This document shows, piece by piece, positions 25,201-34,527 of a DNA stretch of 64,000 nt. Source of the stretch: Agaribacterium sp. ZY112 (GTDB lineage: Bacteria; Pseudomonadota; Gammaproteobacteria; Pseudomonadales; Cellvibrionaceae). How positions within the stretch are numbered: position 1 is the first letter of the stretch; the number at the start of each line of letters is the position of its first letter. The position numbers were made by a program, and so were the translations under genes. Location: positions 248,001-312,000 of the forward strand of contig NZ_CP166840.1 of NCBI RefSeq assembly GCF_041346925.1. Reading direction: 5' to 3'. A model generated the notes under the pieces. That model had not been told where the DNA came from and searched no databases. It was given only the letters and a program-made list of their open reading frames with translations.

Positions 25201-25925
25201 CAACCACTTATTTCATTTGTGTTTCTTGTGATCTTTTGATCTTTAACGGTTTCTTTAGTGAGATAAACAATAGGCACAATAACCGAACGACCATTAATCG
25301 TTCTAAGCTCAGGCCACACCATGTCTTTACCTAAACCACTATCGGTTTGATCTAGGCTTAAAGGCACACCATATTTCACATGTGGCGGCCGCGCCTCATT
25401 ATTTAAATAGTCATAGGCATTTGAATACAGCTCATCTAACTGGGCAGCTTCATTACTGAATTCTCTTTTTATACTTCGCCCAAGTAATGCTTGTATTTGT
25501 GTACGTACATAACGGGCCTGTGCCGATACGGTGCCAACATAATCATACTGTCTATGGGTTGTTATAAACGTAGTGATATCGCCCACTGCGATAGGCACGT
25601 AGGTAGTAGGGCTGATTAAATCTGAATTAGCTTTAAGCGTTTCCTGATATAGCCACTCCGAGCTTTTTAAACCACTGCTCGACCACTCCAAATAATGTGG
25701 TGTTTCGTATTCATAACTTGAGTTTTTTGCATCAAGGTATATTGGGTTGCTTGCAAAGTCGCTCTGAATCACTGGTGTATTAAGCACTTGGGCTAGCGCT
25801 GGAGTGAGCGGGTTCATGAGCACAAGTGCACTTAATGCATATGCGGTTATACGTTTAATAATTTTTTTACTCACAGAACCTTGTTCTTTGGCAACTATAT
25901 TCACGTTATTGTTTCCCTTACTCAC
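22251..25925 (-). CDS. CDI-like exported protein with C-terminal toxin-like domain
   Basis: The frame is open from an ATG at 25943, but a GTG at 25925 overlaps the upstream stop as GTGA and is a likely start, giving about 1224 residues. A long signal sequence (KKIIKRITAYALSALVLMNP, ending PALAQ) resembles the extended signals of two-partner-secreted proteins. Beta-helix-like repeats follow (GNLKIVAGGTFDNASS, GSITLEST). An Ala-rich hydrophobic region follows, then a linker (VLLAIPIVGKFAGKFF). The last 80 residues resemble a recurring toxin domain (NGHAFKHV, TREEFAKHIEKVM, RLANGGREYFYD, VVLNPRDPDGGSVF). That domain may be a small RNase of the colicin/RelE-like (BECR) kind, which is inference. 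The immunity-like gene follows. Confidence 0.7.
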   Translation of the reverse strand: MSKGNNNVNIVAKEQGSVSKKIIKRITAYALSALVLMNPLTPALAQVLNTPVIQSDFASNPIYLDAKNSSYEYETPHYLEWSSSGLKSSEWLYQETLKANSDLISPTTYVPIAVGDITTFITTHRQYDYVGTVSAQARYVRTQIQALLGRSIKREFSNEAAQLDELYSNAYDYLNNEARPPHVKYGVPLSLDQTDSGLGKDMVWPELRTINGRSVIVPIVYLTKETVKDQKITRNTNEISGWANFEAFDATNVDIRTARNTFINATQGIQFTNSRLTGEGNLKIVAGGTFDNASSIISANGNLDISGKSIHNHTIVYRYDLGYEQGTSYGTIASINSTDGSITLESTVEDIKILGAKVSANEGSVTLSSAGDIVVAGLPIFSSSSSRYGSAQESRSATSYLQSYITAEDTIELMAAGKILIDASEIISDSGHISLLAGMGITVQDQLSSTQSYYQRGSETEEAYKSVAIRSFLDAGKGITIRSEFGDITLRAADITSVDGTSVSAAGGALKLLLAKENDHYSYSNVKENLFTTSTINRGHTRETAVYNSIVGGFSVEAAQSIHIQYGGKEGLSLKDQVDAFQEIEGMEWVADLYYDETTGIDWEEVDVVYKSWDKHDTSLNAAAMAVIAIVAAVATMGAGAALVGAAHGMTAAAAATAHATTVAVTQAAVASMATLAAQASANAAVNGENPLEVFEAAYESILSEQGARTIATSMVTAWAMNQVSAEFFTEVDVNKVDDSWLFSAPRELSLTGQATQAFANSVVSAGVQTAINEGDFSDFGDALGQSIAMTAVNTIGQKMATAIGDAAENGHINTAIQYVAHAGAGCISGVASASISEGEIDSNMACQSGAGGAVVGELVGQYYSEGLDEDMLEWANEAIGPDGALPLDEVMYQADLLVARGADMAKLSAAVSAFVAGMDVNIAATAGYTAARFNALDDRETLLAEKVSSGYRWQDEEGKWHFGSTYPNGYDVKEDPDLVAKLEAAAAVKSESRARHLDKETACAMSGQFNGQPCAWTEPVGFDLDTPIVFSEGTPGQQGMLGALNFLEDLGEAVESLGAFACDMTGCSTVVEIKRISGGGAVSYETVLLAIPIVGKFAGKFFLKSSNQVTDLNSPVNHYGVTNESKALLKRQLKAQEESVRLANGHAFKHVTDDGYFPFVETREEFAKHIEKVMTYPTHQRLANGGREYFYDLPTETFVVLNPRDPDGGSVFKETLDYFINEP

Positions 25926-28891
25926 GATGCCAGCCCCCACCAATCAAACTCATCAAATACGGCGGTAAACTTCTCTTTTACCGAGCTGTAATATCCTTTA
26001 ATCAATGAGAAAACAGACACCTGTTTTGTTTCGCCTGTTGTACCGGCCACAGTATATGGTGTTGTATCAACATCGGAAGGACTCCCATGATTAACAGTTC
26101 GCCCATTCAGACCACTAAGCTCCTCATCTTCATCGTAATACGTATCTGTATAAGTAGTTTGTTTTATTCCATTCAAAATCACACTACCAGTATTAATAGC
26201 CTGCCCCATATTAAAGTCCCAACCGTATTGAGTAACCCCCCTAGAGCGATATGCCGTCCCATTGTATTTGTGCGACTGCAAGGTAGTTTTCCCTGGAATA
26301 TTCCCCTGCGCGCCTATATAAGCTTCACTATAATAAGTAGTTGTTTTAGACGTTTGACTAGGAATTCTGTATTCGTTAGAGGCTTGTTTTAATAAATATT
26401 CAAATGGATTTATTGTTTCTGCAGAATAAATTGATTGATCAGCGTCAAATCCTCCTCCAATAGAAAACAAGGCGTCCAGCTCTCTAGGATTCTTAACAAT
26501 GCTGCGTGTACCACCTGCATTTGCATCATTAGTAACCGCTGTACTATGCTCGCTAATACCTTGATTTTCTAAACCTACGCTTTTTAATAGTGGTGAAGTT
26601 AAAGCGCCACCTTTAAAAAACTCTACATAGCCAAGCATGTTGGCAAAGAAGTGGCTTGCCCGTATATTTACCGCCCCCATTGACGAGAAAAATCCAGGAG
26701 GTGAATAAACAGCCGTTACTGTCGTATAGGTTTCTTTAGTCGACTGAACGTAGTCCCAATACTCTTTATTGAGCTCTTCAAAACTCGATGTTAAATACGT
26801 AGCTACTCGATAGCGCTGATTAATTAAACGCTTAGTATTAATATTGACAATACCATCAGGTCCATTTTGCAATAAAATAGCTGAAGCGTTCAGGATATAT
26901 TCTGCTGCTGTAGCAATATTAGAACTATTAACAGGGCCACTTATAGCCAGTTCGTTATCTGCTAAAACTGCAACCTGAGTAATACGTCTACGATCTAACT
27001 CAACCGCAGACTGCTCCTCTCCTAGTCGAGAGTAATAAGGGTTTATATTTTCAAACGCTTTGGCTTTAATCTTTACATCACGACCGATTATGTGTGCGGT
27101 ATTTTCACTTGCCATAGTAAGCGCAGAGCTTTGTACAACGGATACTTTATTTGGGACGAGATAAAAAGCCCCCAACTCAGTACTGTTATAGTTATAAGAT
27201 GCAATCATAGAATTGGGAGCGAGGAAAGCCTGTAAAAACTCTGAGCTCTCCAAGTTCAACATTCCATTAAAGCTTACCATTGGCGTTCGATAAGGGGTTC
27301 TGGAACCATTTCTTACAACACCACCTGAAGATTCCAGCTCAATCAACTGGGCTTGAATCACACCTCCATACTGGTTGACCAATGTATCTTCTGTCGTTAT
27401 AAATACTCTGTTTGTTGCCGAAACATTAGCTTCATTGGTAAATGAGCCTGAGGCCATCTCTACTACTGGTGCATTTAAATCTGCATAATTATTAATGGCC
27501 CCACGCGCGATTAGTTGTACTTTAGGCGTCGTGATTCTTGCTGTACTACGAAGTACTGCATTCTCAGCCGAGCGAATGACTAGGTGTGACTCATCTAGAA
27601 TTCGCCCTGAAACATCAACCCGCCCCCCCAGAGACAAACTCTGTAAAGTCACGCCAGGGCTAGGCAGATTAATTTCACCGTTATAACTGACACCACTCAA
27701 GGCATCGACGCGACTATCTACTGTACCTGTAAAAAATAAACTTCCCGCTGAACTAACACTAACTCTTGGCGCCTTTAAGACCCCATTAATTAATGTCTCT
27801 CCATCACCAGTAAGATTTACGATAGAAGCGTATTCGTATTCCCATGTAAACCCGCCGGAGACCACATCGATAGCTCCTGTACCCAACTTATAAGAACCAT
27901 GAGGAACTGCGCTGTAGGCAATATCAGCTCCACTTATATTCTTCATTGCAGGCTGATTGATATCGACCACACCATTGATCGTTATATTTTGTGCAACAAC
28001 ATCTAAACCAATAGCTCCTGGTGCATAAAGTCCTTTTAGCCATATCCGAGCCGGGCCGGAATCAAATATACCAAGGGCGGATGCGTCCGAGGGAATATTC
28101 TTACCCTCACTTGAAAGCAATGACAGGCGCAGGACATTGTTGATCTCACAATTATTACAAGCCAGCATATTTGAATCTGTTGCTATAAACACGAGATCTG
28201 AAGCTGGGCCAACAATATCAATCACAGAGGAAAGGTTGGCACCACGCACTAAGAAAACAATAGTTTTAGCTGACGAAATGGCTTCACCAGTGACGCGGTC
28301 ATAACTGGGCGTATTAGAGATAAAGAGCGGGGAAGTCACACCAAAATCTGAAAACTCGTTAATCGATATACCGTGTTCATTAGGTGGTGCAACGTAAATA
28401 ATATCTCGACCAGACATGCCCTCAGATTCAAAACGAGCACCAGATATTGGAGTAATTGTTGTTGCTAAACCGTTCGTTGAAAGAACAGGAGCTTGTGGCA
28501 CCCCTCCCAAACTGACGGAAGGAGCTTGTCCCAAGTTATCTCTAACCTCCACTGAAACAACAGGGCTATATGTTCCAACACCATTGCCATAAACAACTCT
28601 CATCCGGTATTGATAAATGCCGGGCAATCGGTCATCAATTGCGATACTAGTAAGCCTATCCGGGCTTGGGTATGTATTTGCAATACCTCCCCAAGCACCT
28701 CCCGGAGCTTTTTCTTCAGGGACAGCAATATAGTTGTCCCCACCATAAGAAATTATATAATCTCCATCACTATCAAATGTAGGTACATTTGGAGAATTTA
28801 CAGCATAAGCATTAAGTGAGAATAAAAACCCACAAAAGGCTAGTATTATCAAACGGGAGTGAGACCAGCTCGGCATAACAGGGTTGTCCAT
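25922..28891 (-). CDS. Filamentous-hemagglutinin/TpsA-like exported protein
   Basis: The 989-residue protein has an N-terminal signal peptide (LIILAFCGFLFSLNAYA). A fibronectin-III-like stretch follows (YQYRMRVVYGNGVGTYSP), then a region like the TPS secretion domain: GISINEFSDFGVTSPLFISN and LACNNCEINNVLRLSLLSS recall the NPNGI-type and NVNRxxLL motifs of TpsA proteins, in diverged form. The rest is beta-helix-like repeats rich in Val, Asn, Gly and Ser. It lacks a toxin domain; the overlapping downstream protein supplies one. No Shine-Dalgarno sequence is clear at the start. The partner pore TpsB is not in the window. The split arrangement is unusual for CdiA, which is normally one chain. 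Confidence 0.7.
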   Translation of the reverse strand: MDNPVMPSWSHSRLIILAFCGFLFSLNAYAVNSPNVPTFDSDGDYIISYGGDNYIAVPEEKAPGGAWGGIANTYPSPDRLTSIAIDDRLPGIYQYRMRVVYGNGVGTYSPVVSVEVRDNLGQAPSVSLGGVPQAPVLSTNGLATTITPISGARFESEGMSGRDIIYVAPPNEHGISINEFSDFGVTSPLFISNTPSYDRVTGEAISSAKTIVFLVRGANLSSVIDIVGPASDLVFIATDSNMLACNNCEINNVLRLSLLSSEGKNIPSDASALGIFDSGPARIWLKGLYAPGAIGLDVVAQNITINGVVDINQPAMKNISGADIAYSAVPHGSYKLGTGAIDVVSGGFTWEYEYASIVNLTGDGETLINGVLKAPRVSVSSAGSLFFTGTVDSRVDALSGVSYNGEINLPSPGVTLQSLSLGGRVDVSGRILDESHLVIRSAENAVLRSTARITTPKVQLIARGAINNYADLNAPVVEMASGSFTNEANVSATNRVFITTEDTLVNQYGGVIQAQLIELESSGGVVRNGSRTPYRTPMVSFNGMLNLESSEFLQAFLAPNSMIASYNYNSTELGAFYLVPNKVSVVQSSALTMASENTAHIIGRDVKIKAKAFENINPYYSRLGEEQSAVELDRRRITQVAVLADNELAISGPVNSSNIATAAEYILNASAILLQNGPDGIVNINTKRLINQRYRVATYLTSSFEELNKEYWDYVQSTKETYTTVTAVYSPPGFFSSMGAVNIRASHFFANMLGYVEFFKGGALTSPLLKSVGLENQGISEHSTAVTNDANAGGTRSIVKNPRELDALFSIGGGFDADQSIYSAETINPFEYLLKQASNEYRIPSQTSKTTTYYSEAYIGAQGNIPGKTTLQSHKYNGTAYRSRGVTQYGWDFNMGQAINTGSVILNGIKQTTYTDTYYDEDEELSGLNGRTVNHGSPSDVDTTPYTVAGTTGETKQVSVFSLIKGYYSSVKEKFTAVFDEFDWWGLAS

Positions 28892-29226
28892 TATGGTGGG
28901 GAATATAAGAGCGGATATAGCTTCAAAACACTAAAGGGGAGAGAAAGATTAATAGAACACTAACCCTACAAATATTGCCTGATCTTAATCAAAAACATAA
29001 AACATGCTCTTTGATTAACACTCACACCTTGATCGTCAAGCCTTCCTAGAAAATCTGATTATATAAGAAAAAACGCCAATCAGACAACAGACACGACACA
29101 CCCAATATAGTATTAACAATATGTCTGCAAAGTACTATTCATAAGAACTTTAATTAGCAAAACTATAAAACATCGAACATAAAAATAAGCAGTAGAAAAG
29201 TACAAACTCAAGAAGAAAGGAGCCAT
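28892..29226. other. Intergenic region upstream of the TpsA-like gene
   Basis: This AT-rich stretch of about 330 bases holds no ORF I can support and no clear -35/-10 pair. It presumably contains the promoter of the minus-strand tpsA-like operon and, at its right end, the AAAGGAG ribosome binding site of the small peptide at 29227. Confidence 0.4.
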
Positions 29227-29358
29227 ATGAAACATATAACCCTACTGCACATCCTAGCGCTTACAGCCACCCTCTCTCATGCAGGCGGAGACTCATGTTC
29301 AGGACAAGGAAATAATTTCCAGATAATCACCACAATTAAAACCCTTAGCGGAAGCTAA
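29227..29358 (+). CDS. Small secreted peptide ORF with in-frame stop
   Basis: An ATG preceded by AAAGGAG (spacing about six bases) opens a 43-residue frame. It begins with a convincing signal peptide (MKHITLLHILALTATLSHA) followed by a mature part of 24 residues with one Cys. A TAA at 29356 ends it, but the same frame continues for 18 more codons to another TAA at about 29413-29415. So it could be a full-length small secreted peptide or a longer (about 62-residue) gene broken by a nonsense mutation. Confidence 0.5.
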   Translation: MKHITLLHILALTATLSHAGGDSCSGQGNNFQIITTIKTLSGS

Positions 29359-29427
29359 GACGAGCATAATAAGGATACTGGCAAATTACTCGGTCTAATT
29401 AAGAAGAGGCACTAAGTAAGCCCCGAA

Positions 29428-30264
29428 CTACCTTGTCCAAAAGGTCCTAGCCAATAACAAACTCACTGCAAAATAATCATTGGTTTCAACTAGCGGACTG
29501 TTTTGTGCGAAGTCGGTTCCGCTTAGGTTGTCGTAGCGCAAAGCAATACCATAACGCCAAGGGCCTCGGCGCTGAGTAATAGAGCTTTTAAAGTAAGTTC
29601 CGCTATAACCCGCTTTGGCGTTGTAATAAGGCCGATCGGGCAAGACAAACTCGTCATCCACTTGGTAATAATAATCGTGGTAACTTTCATCCGCCCAGGT
29701 CACACCTAAGGAGGTGGAGTAGCGCCAATCTTTTTCTTCGTGCTGCTCTTTGGTCCAGGTGACTTTGGGGTTAAAGACATAACCCACGTATTCCACTCCG
29801 GATAGGCTTGCACCAAAAACACCACGCACAGGCATGCGCAATACCCAACCGTCGTCATTCACATTGCCATCGAGAGCGATATTTAATGAAGGACCTAATT
29901 CAAAGGTGGAATCTAGCTCGGGCATGTCGCGGCGTAGATAATTGTCATCTCGGCCGCCACTTAGAGCGACTTCACCACTAACGGTAAATTCCCAGTAGAG
30001 CTCTTTAATGAGCTCTCCACGCAGGCCTTTCCTATCAATTTTAATTCGGTCTCCGCGATAAATTAAATACGGCACCGGCAGAGCTTTGGCGCCGTAACTT
30101 TTTGAGCCTCGGTAGTCGGCTAGATACTGAGCACCAAGGGCCACACCTAATTCAATTTTAGGTTTGTGCTCGTAGTCGTCAGCACTTGTGTTCTCACCTG
30201 TTTCAACGGCCAGCGCTGGCACTGACAAACAACAGGATAAAAACGTTAATACAAATTTGTTCAT
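29428..30264 (-). CDS. MipA/OmpV-family outer membrane protein
   Basis: The ATG at 30264 (MNKFVLTFLSCCLSVPALA) is preferred over 30357 because it begins a clean signal peptide. The protein of about 278 residues has the family's start (ELGVALGAQYLADYRGS) and alternating aromatic beta strands, and ends in FAVSLLLARTFWTR. MipA/OmpV proteins form beta barrels in the outer membrane; in E. coli MipA scaffolds murein hydrolase and synthase, but most members have no known substrate. The last residues deviate from a terminal Phe or Tyr. No operon partner is seen. Confidence 0.85.
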   Translation of the reverse strand: MNKFVLTFLSCCLSVPALAVETGENTSADDYEHKPKIELGVALGAQYLADYRGSKSYGAKALPVPYLIYRGDRIKIDRKGLRGELIKELYWEFTVSGEVALSGGRDDNYLRRDMPELDSTFELGPSLNIALDGNVNDDGWVLRMPVRGVFGASLSGVEYVGYVFNPKVTWTKEQHEEKDWRYSTSLGVTWADESYHDYYYQVDDEFVLPDRPYYNAKAGYSGTYFKSSITQRRGPWRYGIALRYDNLSGTDFAQNSPLVETNDYFAVSLLLARTFWTR

Positions 30265-30460
30265 ACATTTCTCAGAAACAGGAAAGGTCGACGGAAATAT
30301 CAATACCGTGCAAAACATGAATTTGCTAAAAACAACTGAGATGCGGCGTGTATCCATATAGCCATATGCTGCTAGTGCTCTCGTCTACTTTCAGCAAATC
30401 GATGTTGTCTAAATGCGCAGGGTAATAAGCATCTCAATTATCAACTTTCTTACAGACATA

Positions 30461-30486
30461 AAAAAGCCCGCAGAAGCGGGCTTTTT
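30461..30486. terminator. Bidirectional terminator downstream of pnp
   Basis: An 11-base perfect stem (30461-30471 with 30476-30486) with loop AGAA has T-runs on both strands. It lies 16 bases past the pnp stop and would terminate both pnp and plus-strand transcripts. Confidence 0.9.
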
Positions 30487-30501
30487 AAAACAACAGGGCA
30501 A

Positions 30502-32625
30502 TTACGCTTCTGGAGCTTCGTCTTCAGCAGATTCTTCAGCCGCTGGCGGATCTAGCAATTCTTTAATAGAAAGCTTGATACGGCCACGGTTATCTACATC
30601 TAGACACTTAACTTTTACTTCTTGACCTTCTTCTAGGTAGTCACTGACGCTTTTAACACGCTCGTGAGCGATCTGGCTGATGTGAACCAAACCGTCTTTT
30701 CCTGGAAGGAAGGTAACAAAGGCACCAAAGTCTACGATACGAGCAACAACACCGTCGTAAACTGCACCGATTTCAGCTTCAGCTGTAATTTCTTCAACTT
30801 TAGCAATCGCTGCACTTAAACAGTCGCCGTCTGGAGCATAGATCTTAAGTGTACCGTCGTCTTCAATATCGATAGAGCACTGAGTCTCTTCAGTAATAGC
30901 GCGGATGGTTGCACCACCTTTACCGATAACGTCGCGGATCTTGTCTGGATCGATCTTAGTCTGGTGGAACTGAGGCGCGTTTTCAGAAAGAACCTGACGA
31001 GGCGCATCGATCACTTTGTTCATCTCAGCAAGGATGTGCAAACGTGCTTGCAAAGCCTGCTCTAAAGCGATGGTCATGATCTCTTCGTTGATGCCTTCGA
31101 TCTTGATATCCATCTGCAAAGCAGTGATACCAGCTGAAGTACCAGCTACTTTAAAGTCCATGTCACCTAGGTGATCTTCGTCACCCAAGATGTCGGTCAA
31201 TACTGCAAAGCCGTCGTCTTCTTTGATAAGACCCATGGCGATACCAGCAACAGGCGCGCTTACAGGTACACCAGCATCCATCAATGCCAAGCTAGTACCA
31301 CACACAGAAGCCATAGAGCTTGAGCCGTTAGATTCGGTGATCTCACTAACTACACGAATGGTGTAAGGGAAGTCATCTTGGCTAGGAAGCGTAGCGGCAA
31401 TACCGCGACGAGCCAAACGACCGTGACCGATTTCACGACGGCCAGTTGCACCAATACGACCACACTCACCTACAGAGTAAGGAGGGAAGTTGTAGTGAAG
31501 CATAAACGGGTCTTTGCGCTCGCCTTCAAGGGCGTCGATGATTTGTGCATCACGAGCGGAACCAAGCGTGGCAACAACCAATGCTTGAGTCTCACCACGG
31601 GTGAACAAAGCTGAACCGTGAACCTTAGGAAGAACGCCAGCTTCAACTGCCAAACCGCGAACGGTGCTGTTGTCACGACCATCAATACGAGGTTCGCCGT
31701 TAATAACTGCGCGACGTACGGTTTGCTTCTCGATTTTAGAGAATACAGATTTCACTTCGTCAGCATCGACTTCCTCAGAAGCAAGCTGAGCAACAGCTGC
31801 GTCGCGAACTTCGCCTAAGCGAGCGTAACGAGCCATTTTGTCAGTGATACGATAAGCTTCAGCTACTTGAGCACCAAAACCATCTTTAACTTGGGCGATA
31901 AGTGCGTCGTTAGAAGCTGGTGCTTCCCAAACCCACTTTTCTTTACCGGCTTCAGCAACCAAGGCGTTAACGGCTTCGATAACAGCCTGTAGCTCTTGGT
32001 GAGCGTAAAGCACAGCGCCAAGCATGATGTCTTCAGGAAGCTCAGAAGCTTCTGATTCAACCATCAATACCGCGTCTTTAGTACCGGCAACAACCATGTC
32101 CAACTCAGACTCTTTTAAGCCACTGTGAGTTGGGTTTAGGATGTAACCTGCTTCTTGAGTGTAACCAACACGTGCCGCACCAATTGGGCCAGCAAAAGGA
32201 ACACCAGAAATAGCCAACGCTGCAGAAGTACCGATCATCGCGCAGATATCTGGGTCGATGTCTTTTTCAGCTGAAACAACGGTACACAGTACCTGAACTT
32301 CGTTTTGGAAGCCGTTCGGGAACAGTGGACGGATAGGACGGTCGATTAGACGTGAAGTCAGAGTCTCTTTTTCAGAAGGACGCGCTTCACGCTTAAGGAA
32401 GCCACCAGGGATTTTACCGGCAGCGTAATATTTTTCTTGATAATGTACAGACAGCGGGAAGAAGTCTTGACCTTCTTTGGCGCTTTTAGCGGCTACCACA
32501 GTACAAAGTACGGTAGTTTCACCAATGCTTACAACTACTGCACCAGTAGCCTGACGAGCGACACGCCCTGTCTCTAGAGTTACGGTTTGATTACCGTACT
32601 GAAATTGCTTTTTAACGGGATTCAC
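30502..32625 (-). CDS. pnp: Polynucleotide phosphorylase (PNPase)
   Basis: The 707-residue protein carries two RNase PH-like domains, with the first at about residues 5-230 and the second at about 310-550, where [10 protein letters not shown] and the FPPYSVGE segment lie. A KH domain ([24 protein letters not shown]) and a C-terminal S1 domain ([20 protein letters not shown]) follow. PNPase degrades RNA 3' to 5' with phosphate, in the RNA degradosome and alone. Asp residues for metal binding lie in the segment around [17 protein letters not shown]. It follows rpsO with a terminator between, as in E. coli, where PNPase regulates its own mRNA. Length is normal. Confidence 0.97.
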   Translation of the reverse strand: MNPVKKQFQYGNQTVTLETGRVARQATGAVVVSIGETTVLCTVVAAKSAKEGQDFFPLSVHYQEKYYAAGKIPGGFLKREARPSEKETLTSRLIDRPIRPLFPNGFQNEVQVLCTVVSAEKDIDPDICAMIGTSAALAISGVPFAGPIGAARVGYTQEAGYILNPTHSGLKESELDMVVAGTKDAVLMVESEASELPEDIMLGAVLYAHQELQAVIEAVNALVAEAGKEKWVWEAPASNDALIAQVKDGFGAQVAEAYRITDKMARYARLGEVRDAAVAQLASEEVDADEVKSVFSKIEKQTVRRAVINGEPRIDGRDNSTVRGLAVEAGVLPKVHGSALFTRGETQALVVATLGSARDAQIIDALEGERKDPFMLHYNFPPYSVGECGRIGATGRREIGHGRLARRGIAATLPSQDDFPYTIRVVSEITESNGSSSMASVCGTSLALMDAGVPVSAPVAGIAMGLIKEDDGFAVLTDILGDEDHLGDMDFKVAGTSAGITALQMDIKIEGINEEIMTIALEQALQARLHILAEMNKVIDAPRQVLSENAPQFHQTKIDPDKIRDVIGKGGATIRAITEETQCSIDIEDDGTLKIYAPDGDCLSAAIAKVEEITAEAEIGAVYDGVVARIVDFGAFVTFLPGKDGLVHISQIAHERVKSVSDYLEEGQEVKVKCLDVDNRGRIKLSIKELLDPPAAEESAEDEAPEA

Positions 32626-32763
32626 TATTTTGCCCTTTTCCAGTTTTACTTTTACTTCTATATATTTAATTTTAAAGCTGGGAAGCTCTGAGCAGTGCTC
32701 TTAGTTAAGCCGCTATAACTGGCCTTAAAAACCCTGTTCAGAACTTCCCGATGAAACAACAAA

Positions 32764-32788
32764 AAATGCCCGCGCAAGGCGGGCATTT
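32764..32788 (-). terminator. rpsO terminator
   Basis: A 10-bp perfect stem (32764-32773 with 32779-32788) followed on the minus strand by six T lies directly after the rpsO stop. It separates rpsO from pnp, and read-through or cleavage probably sets pnp expression, as known in E. coli. Confidence 0.9.
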
Positions 32789-32795
32789 CCGGTTC

Positions 32796-33056
32796 CTAGC
32801 GACGCAGGCCCAGCTTTTTGATCAGCTCGGCGTAAGCGCTGAGGTCTTTACCTTTAAGATAATCAAGTAACTTACGACGCTGGTTTACCATACGAATCAA
32901 ACCACGACGACTGTGATTGTCTTTCTTATGATCAGCGAAGTGACCTTGAAGCTTGTTGATATTTGCAGTCAACAAAGCAACTTGTACTTGAGTTGAACCA
33001 GTTTGGCCGCCGTTATCAGCGACGATTGCTTGTTTCTCTTGAGCGCTCAATGCCAT
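32796..33056 (-). CDS. rpsO: Ribosomal protein S15
   Basis: The 86-residue protein is a complete S15, with [41 protein letters not shown] and a C-terminal [10 protein letters not shown]. It binds 16S rRNA helices in the central domain and helps form an intersubunit bridge. It is three residues shorter than the E. coli protein. The order truB-rpsO-pnp is conserved in gammaproteobacteria. Confidence 0.97.
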   Translation of the reverse strand: MALSAQEKQAIVADNGGQTGSTQVQVALLTANINKLQGHFADHKKDNHSRRGLIRMVNQRRKLLDYLKGKDLSAYAELIKKLGLRR

Positions 33057-33190
33057 GGAGCTTTACCTCTAAAATTACTGTGAATATGCAAAACCAGCCG
33101 ATCGCACAAACAATCATGCTGGGCTCTACGGCCTACCCGTGCATATTTACAGGCAGGTCGTTGTTCAATTCAGCTCAACAAGAACTGAAT

Positions 33191-34126
33191 CTAGACCACT
33201 AAACGCTTTGGCGCCAAGCAGCCATCGTCCGTTATCTGGGCTAGACCTAGAAAACGTCCTGATTCTTCGAAAACGCGCACGGTATCACCTTCATCACCAA
33301 TTTGATAGACCCGAATGTCCATCAAACGTTGGCCGCGGCCAAAGTAGAATGCGCCATCTTCGTCTAAGTCTATTTTAGGCAGACTAGCGACCGGGGCATC
33401 CATAGGCTGAAGGTGGTAATCAAGCACCTCGGCAAGCTGCTCACCGCGCTCGGCTTCCAGCTCATCTAAGTCCAAAGCCTGGCTTTCATCAAACGCCCCA
33501 CTCTGGATACGATGCAAAGTTTTAACTCTAGCACCCACACCAAGAACCTCACCTAAATCGGCAGCTAAACTGCGCACATAGGTGCCTTTGGTGCAGTGAA
33601 TTTCTACTTCGACGTAAGCGCGCTCACCAGCTTCAAAACTTAAAAGCTCATAGCTATGAATGGTTACTGTACGCGCTTTGCGCTCGACTTCAATGCCCTG
33701 ACGCGCCAATTTATAAAGCGGCTGGCCATTTACTTTAAGTGCTGAATACATAGGCGGCACTTGGTCAATTTCACCACGAAACGCTTGCATGGCCTCTTCG
33801 ACCGCAGCTTGGGTGATTTGTGCCGCACTGGTTTCTTGCAATATGTCGCCATCAGCATCAGCCGTATCGCTAACCACCCCTAACTCAAAGATTGAGCGGT
33901 AGGCTTTATCGGCATCAAGTAAATACTGTGAGAACTTAGTCGCCTCACCAAAGCACAGGGGCAATACGCCCGTTGCTAAAGGATCTAAAGCACCGGTGTG
34001 GCCAGCCTTATTGGCAAAGAATAACCGCTTAGCGCGCTGCAATATACCGTTAGAGGTCACACCTGCCGGTTTATTGATAACTAGCACACCATCGAGCTTG
34101 CGCCCAAATTTACGTCTACGCCCCAT
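33191..34126 (-). CDS. truB: tRNA pseudouridine-55 synthase
   Basis: TruB converts U55 in the T loop of most tRNAs to pseudouridine. The 311-residue protein has the signature GVLVINKPAGVTSN and AGHTGALDPLATGVLPLC, where the catalytic Asp lies. A thumb and PUA-like C-terminal domain follow (DIRVYQIGDEGDTVRVFEESG). The start overlaps the rbfA stop by one base, so the genes are translationally coupled in the nusA-infB operon. Confidence 0.97.
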   Translation of the reverse strand: MGRRRKFGRKLDGVLVINKPAGVTSNGILQRAKRLFFANKAGHTGALDPLATGVLPLCFGEATKFSQYLLDADKAYRSIFELGVVSDTADADGDILQETSAAQITQAAVEEAMQAFRGEIDQVPPMYSALKVNGQPLYKLARQGIEVERKARTVTIHSYELLSFEAGERAYVEVEIHCTKGTYVRSLAADLGEVLGVGARVKTLHRIQSGAFDESQALDLDELEAERGEQLAEVLDYHLQPMDAPVASLPKIDLDEDGAFYFGRGQRLMDIRVYQIGDEGDTVRVFEESGRFLGLAQITDDGCLAPKRLVV

Positions 34127-34527
34127 TAAGCCTTATCGCCCTGCTCTTCAAGATCATCGTCAACACGCTTATCAGCGGCAATGGCCTGATCGATTTTGTG
34201 ACTAAGCTTCTGACCTTCTACGGCAACTTTGTCATAGACAAAAAAGACACGTGGAACGATACGCATTTTTACGTCTTTAGCGATTAAAGTACGAATATAA
34301 GGTGCGGCTTCGTTAAGCACATCAATGGCAGCATCAATGTCTTTTTGCTCATACAAACCAATAAAGGTGGTAAATACTTTGGCCGACGTTAAATCGTTAG
34401 GTACGTGAACCGCATTGATATTAGGCATACCAATGCGAGGGTCACGCATCTCTGAGCGCAGTATTTCAGCAATACTACGCTGCAGAGCATCGGCTACGCG
34501 ATCTGCGCGCTTAAACTCACGTGCCAC
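34126..34527 (-). CDS. rbfA: Ribosome-binding factor A
   Basis: The 133-residue KH-type protein acts in 30S maturation, near the 5' helix of 16S rRNA. Family features are RADRVADALQRSIAEILRSE, the DPRIGMPNINAVHVPNDLTSA segment and MRIVPRVFFVYDKVAVEG. It sits between infB and truB with one-base overlaps on both sides, which is the standard arrangement. The C-terminal tail is acidic (about 15 residues). Confidence 0.96.
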   Translation of the reverse strand: MAREFKRADRVADALQRSIAEILRSEMRDPRIGMPNINAVHVPNDLTSAKVFTTFIGLYEQKDIDAAIDVLNEAAPYIRTLIAKDVKMRIVPRVFFVYDKVAVEGQKLSHKIDQAIAADKRVDDDLEEQGDKA

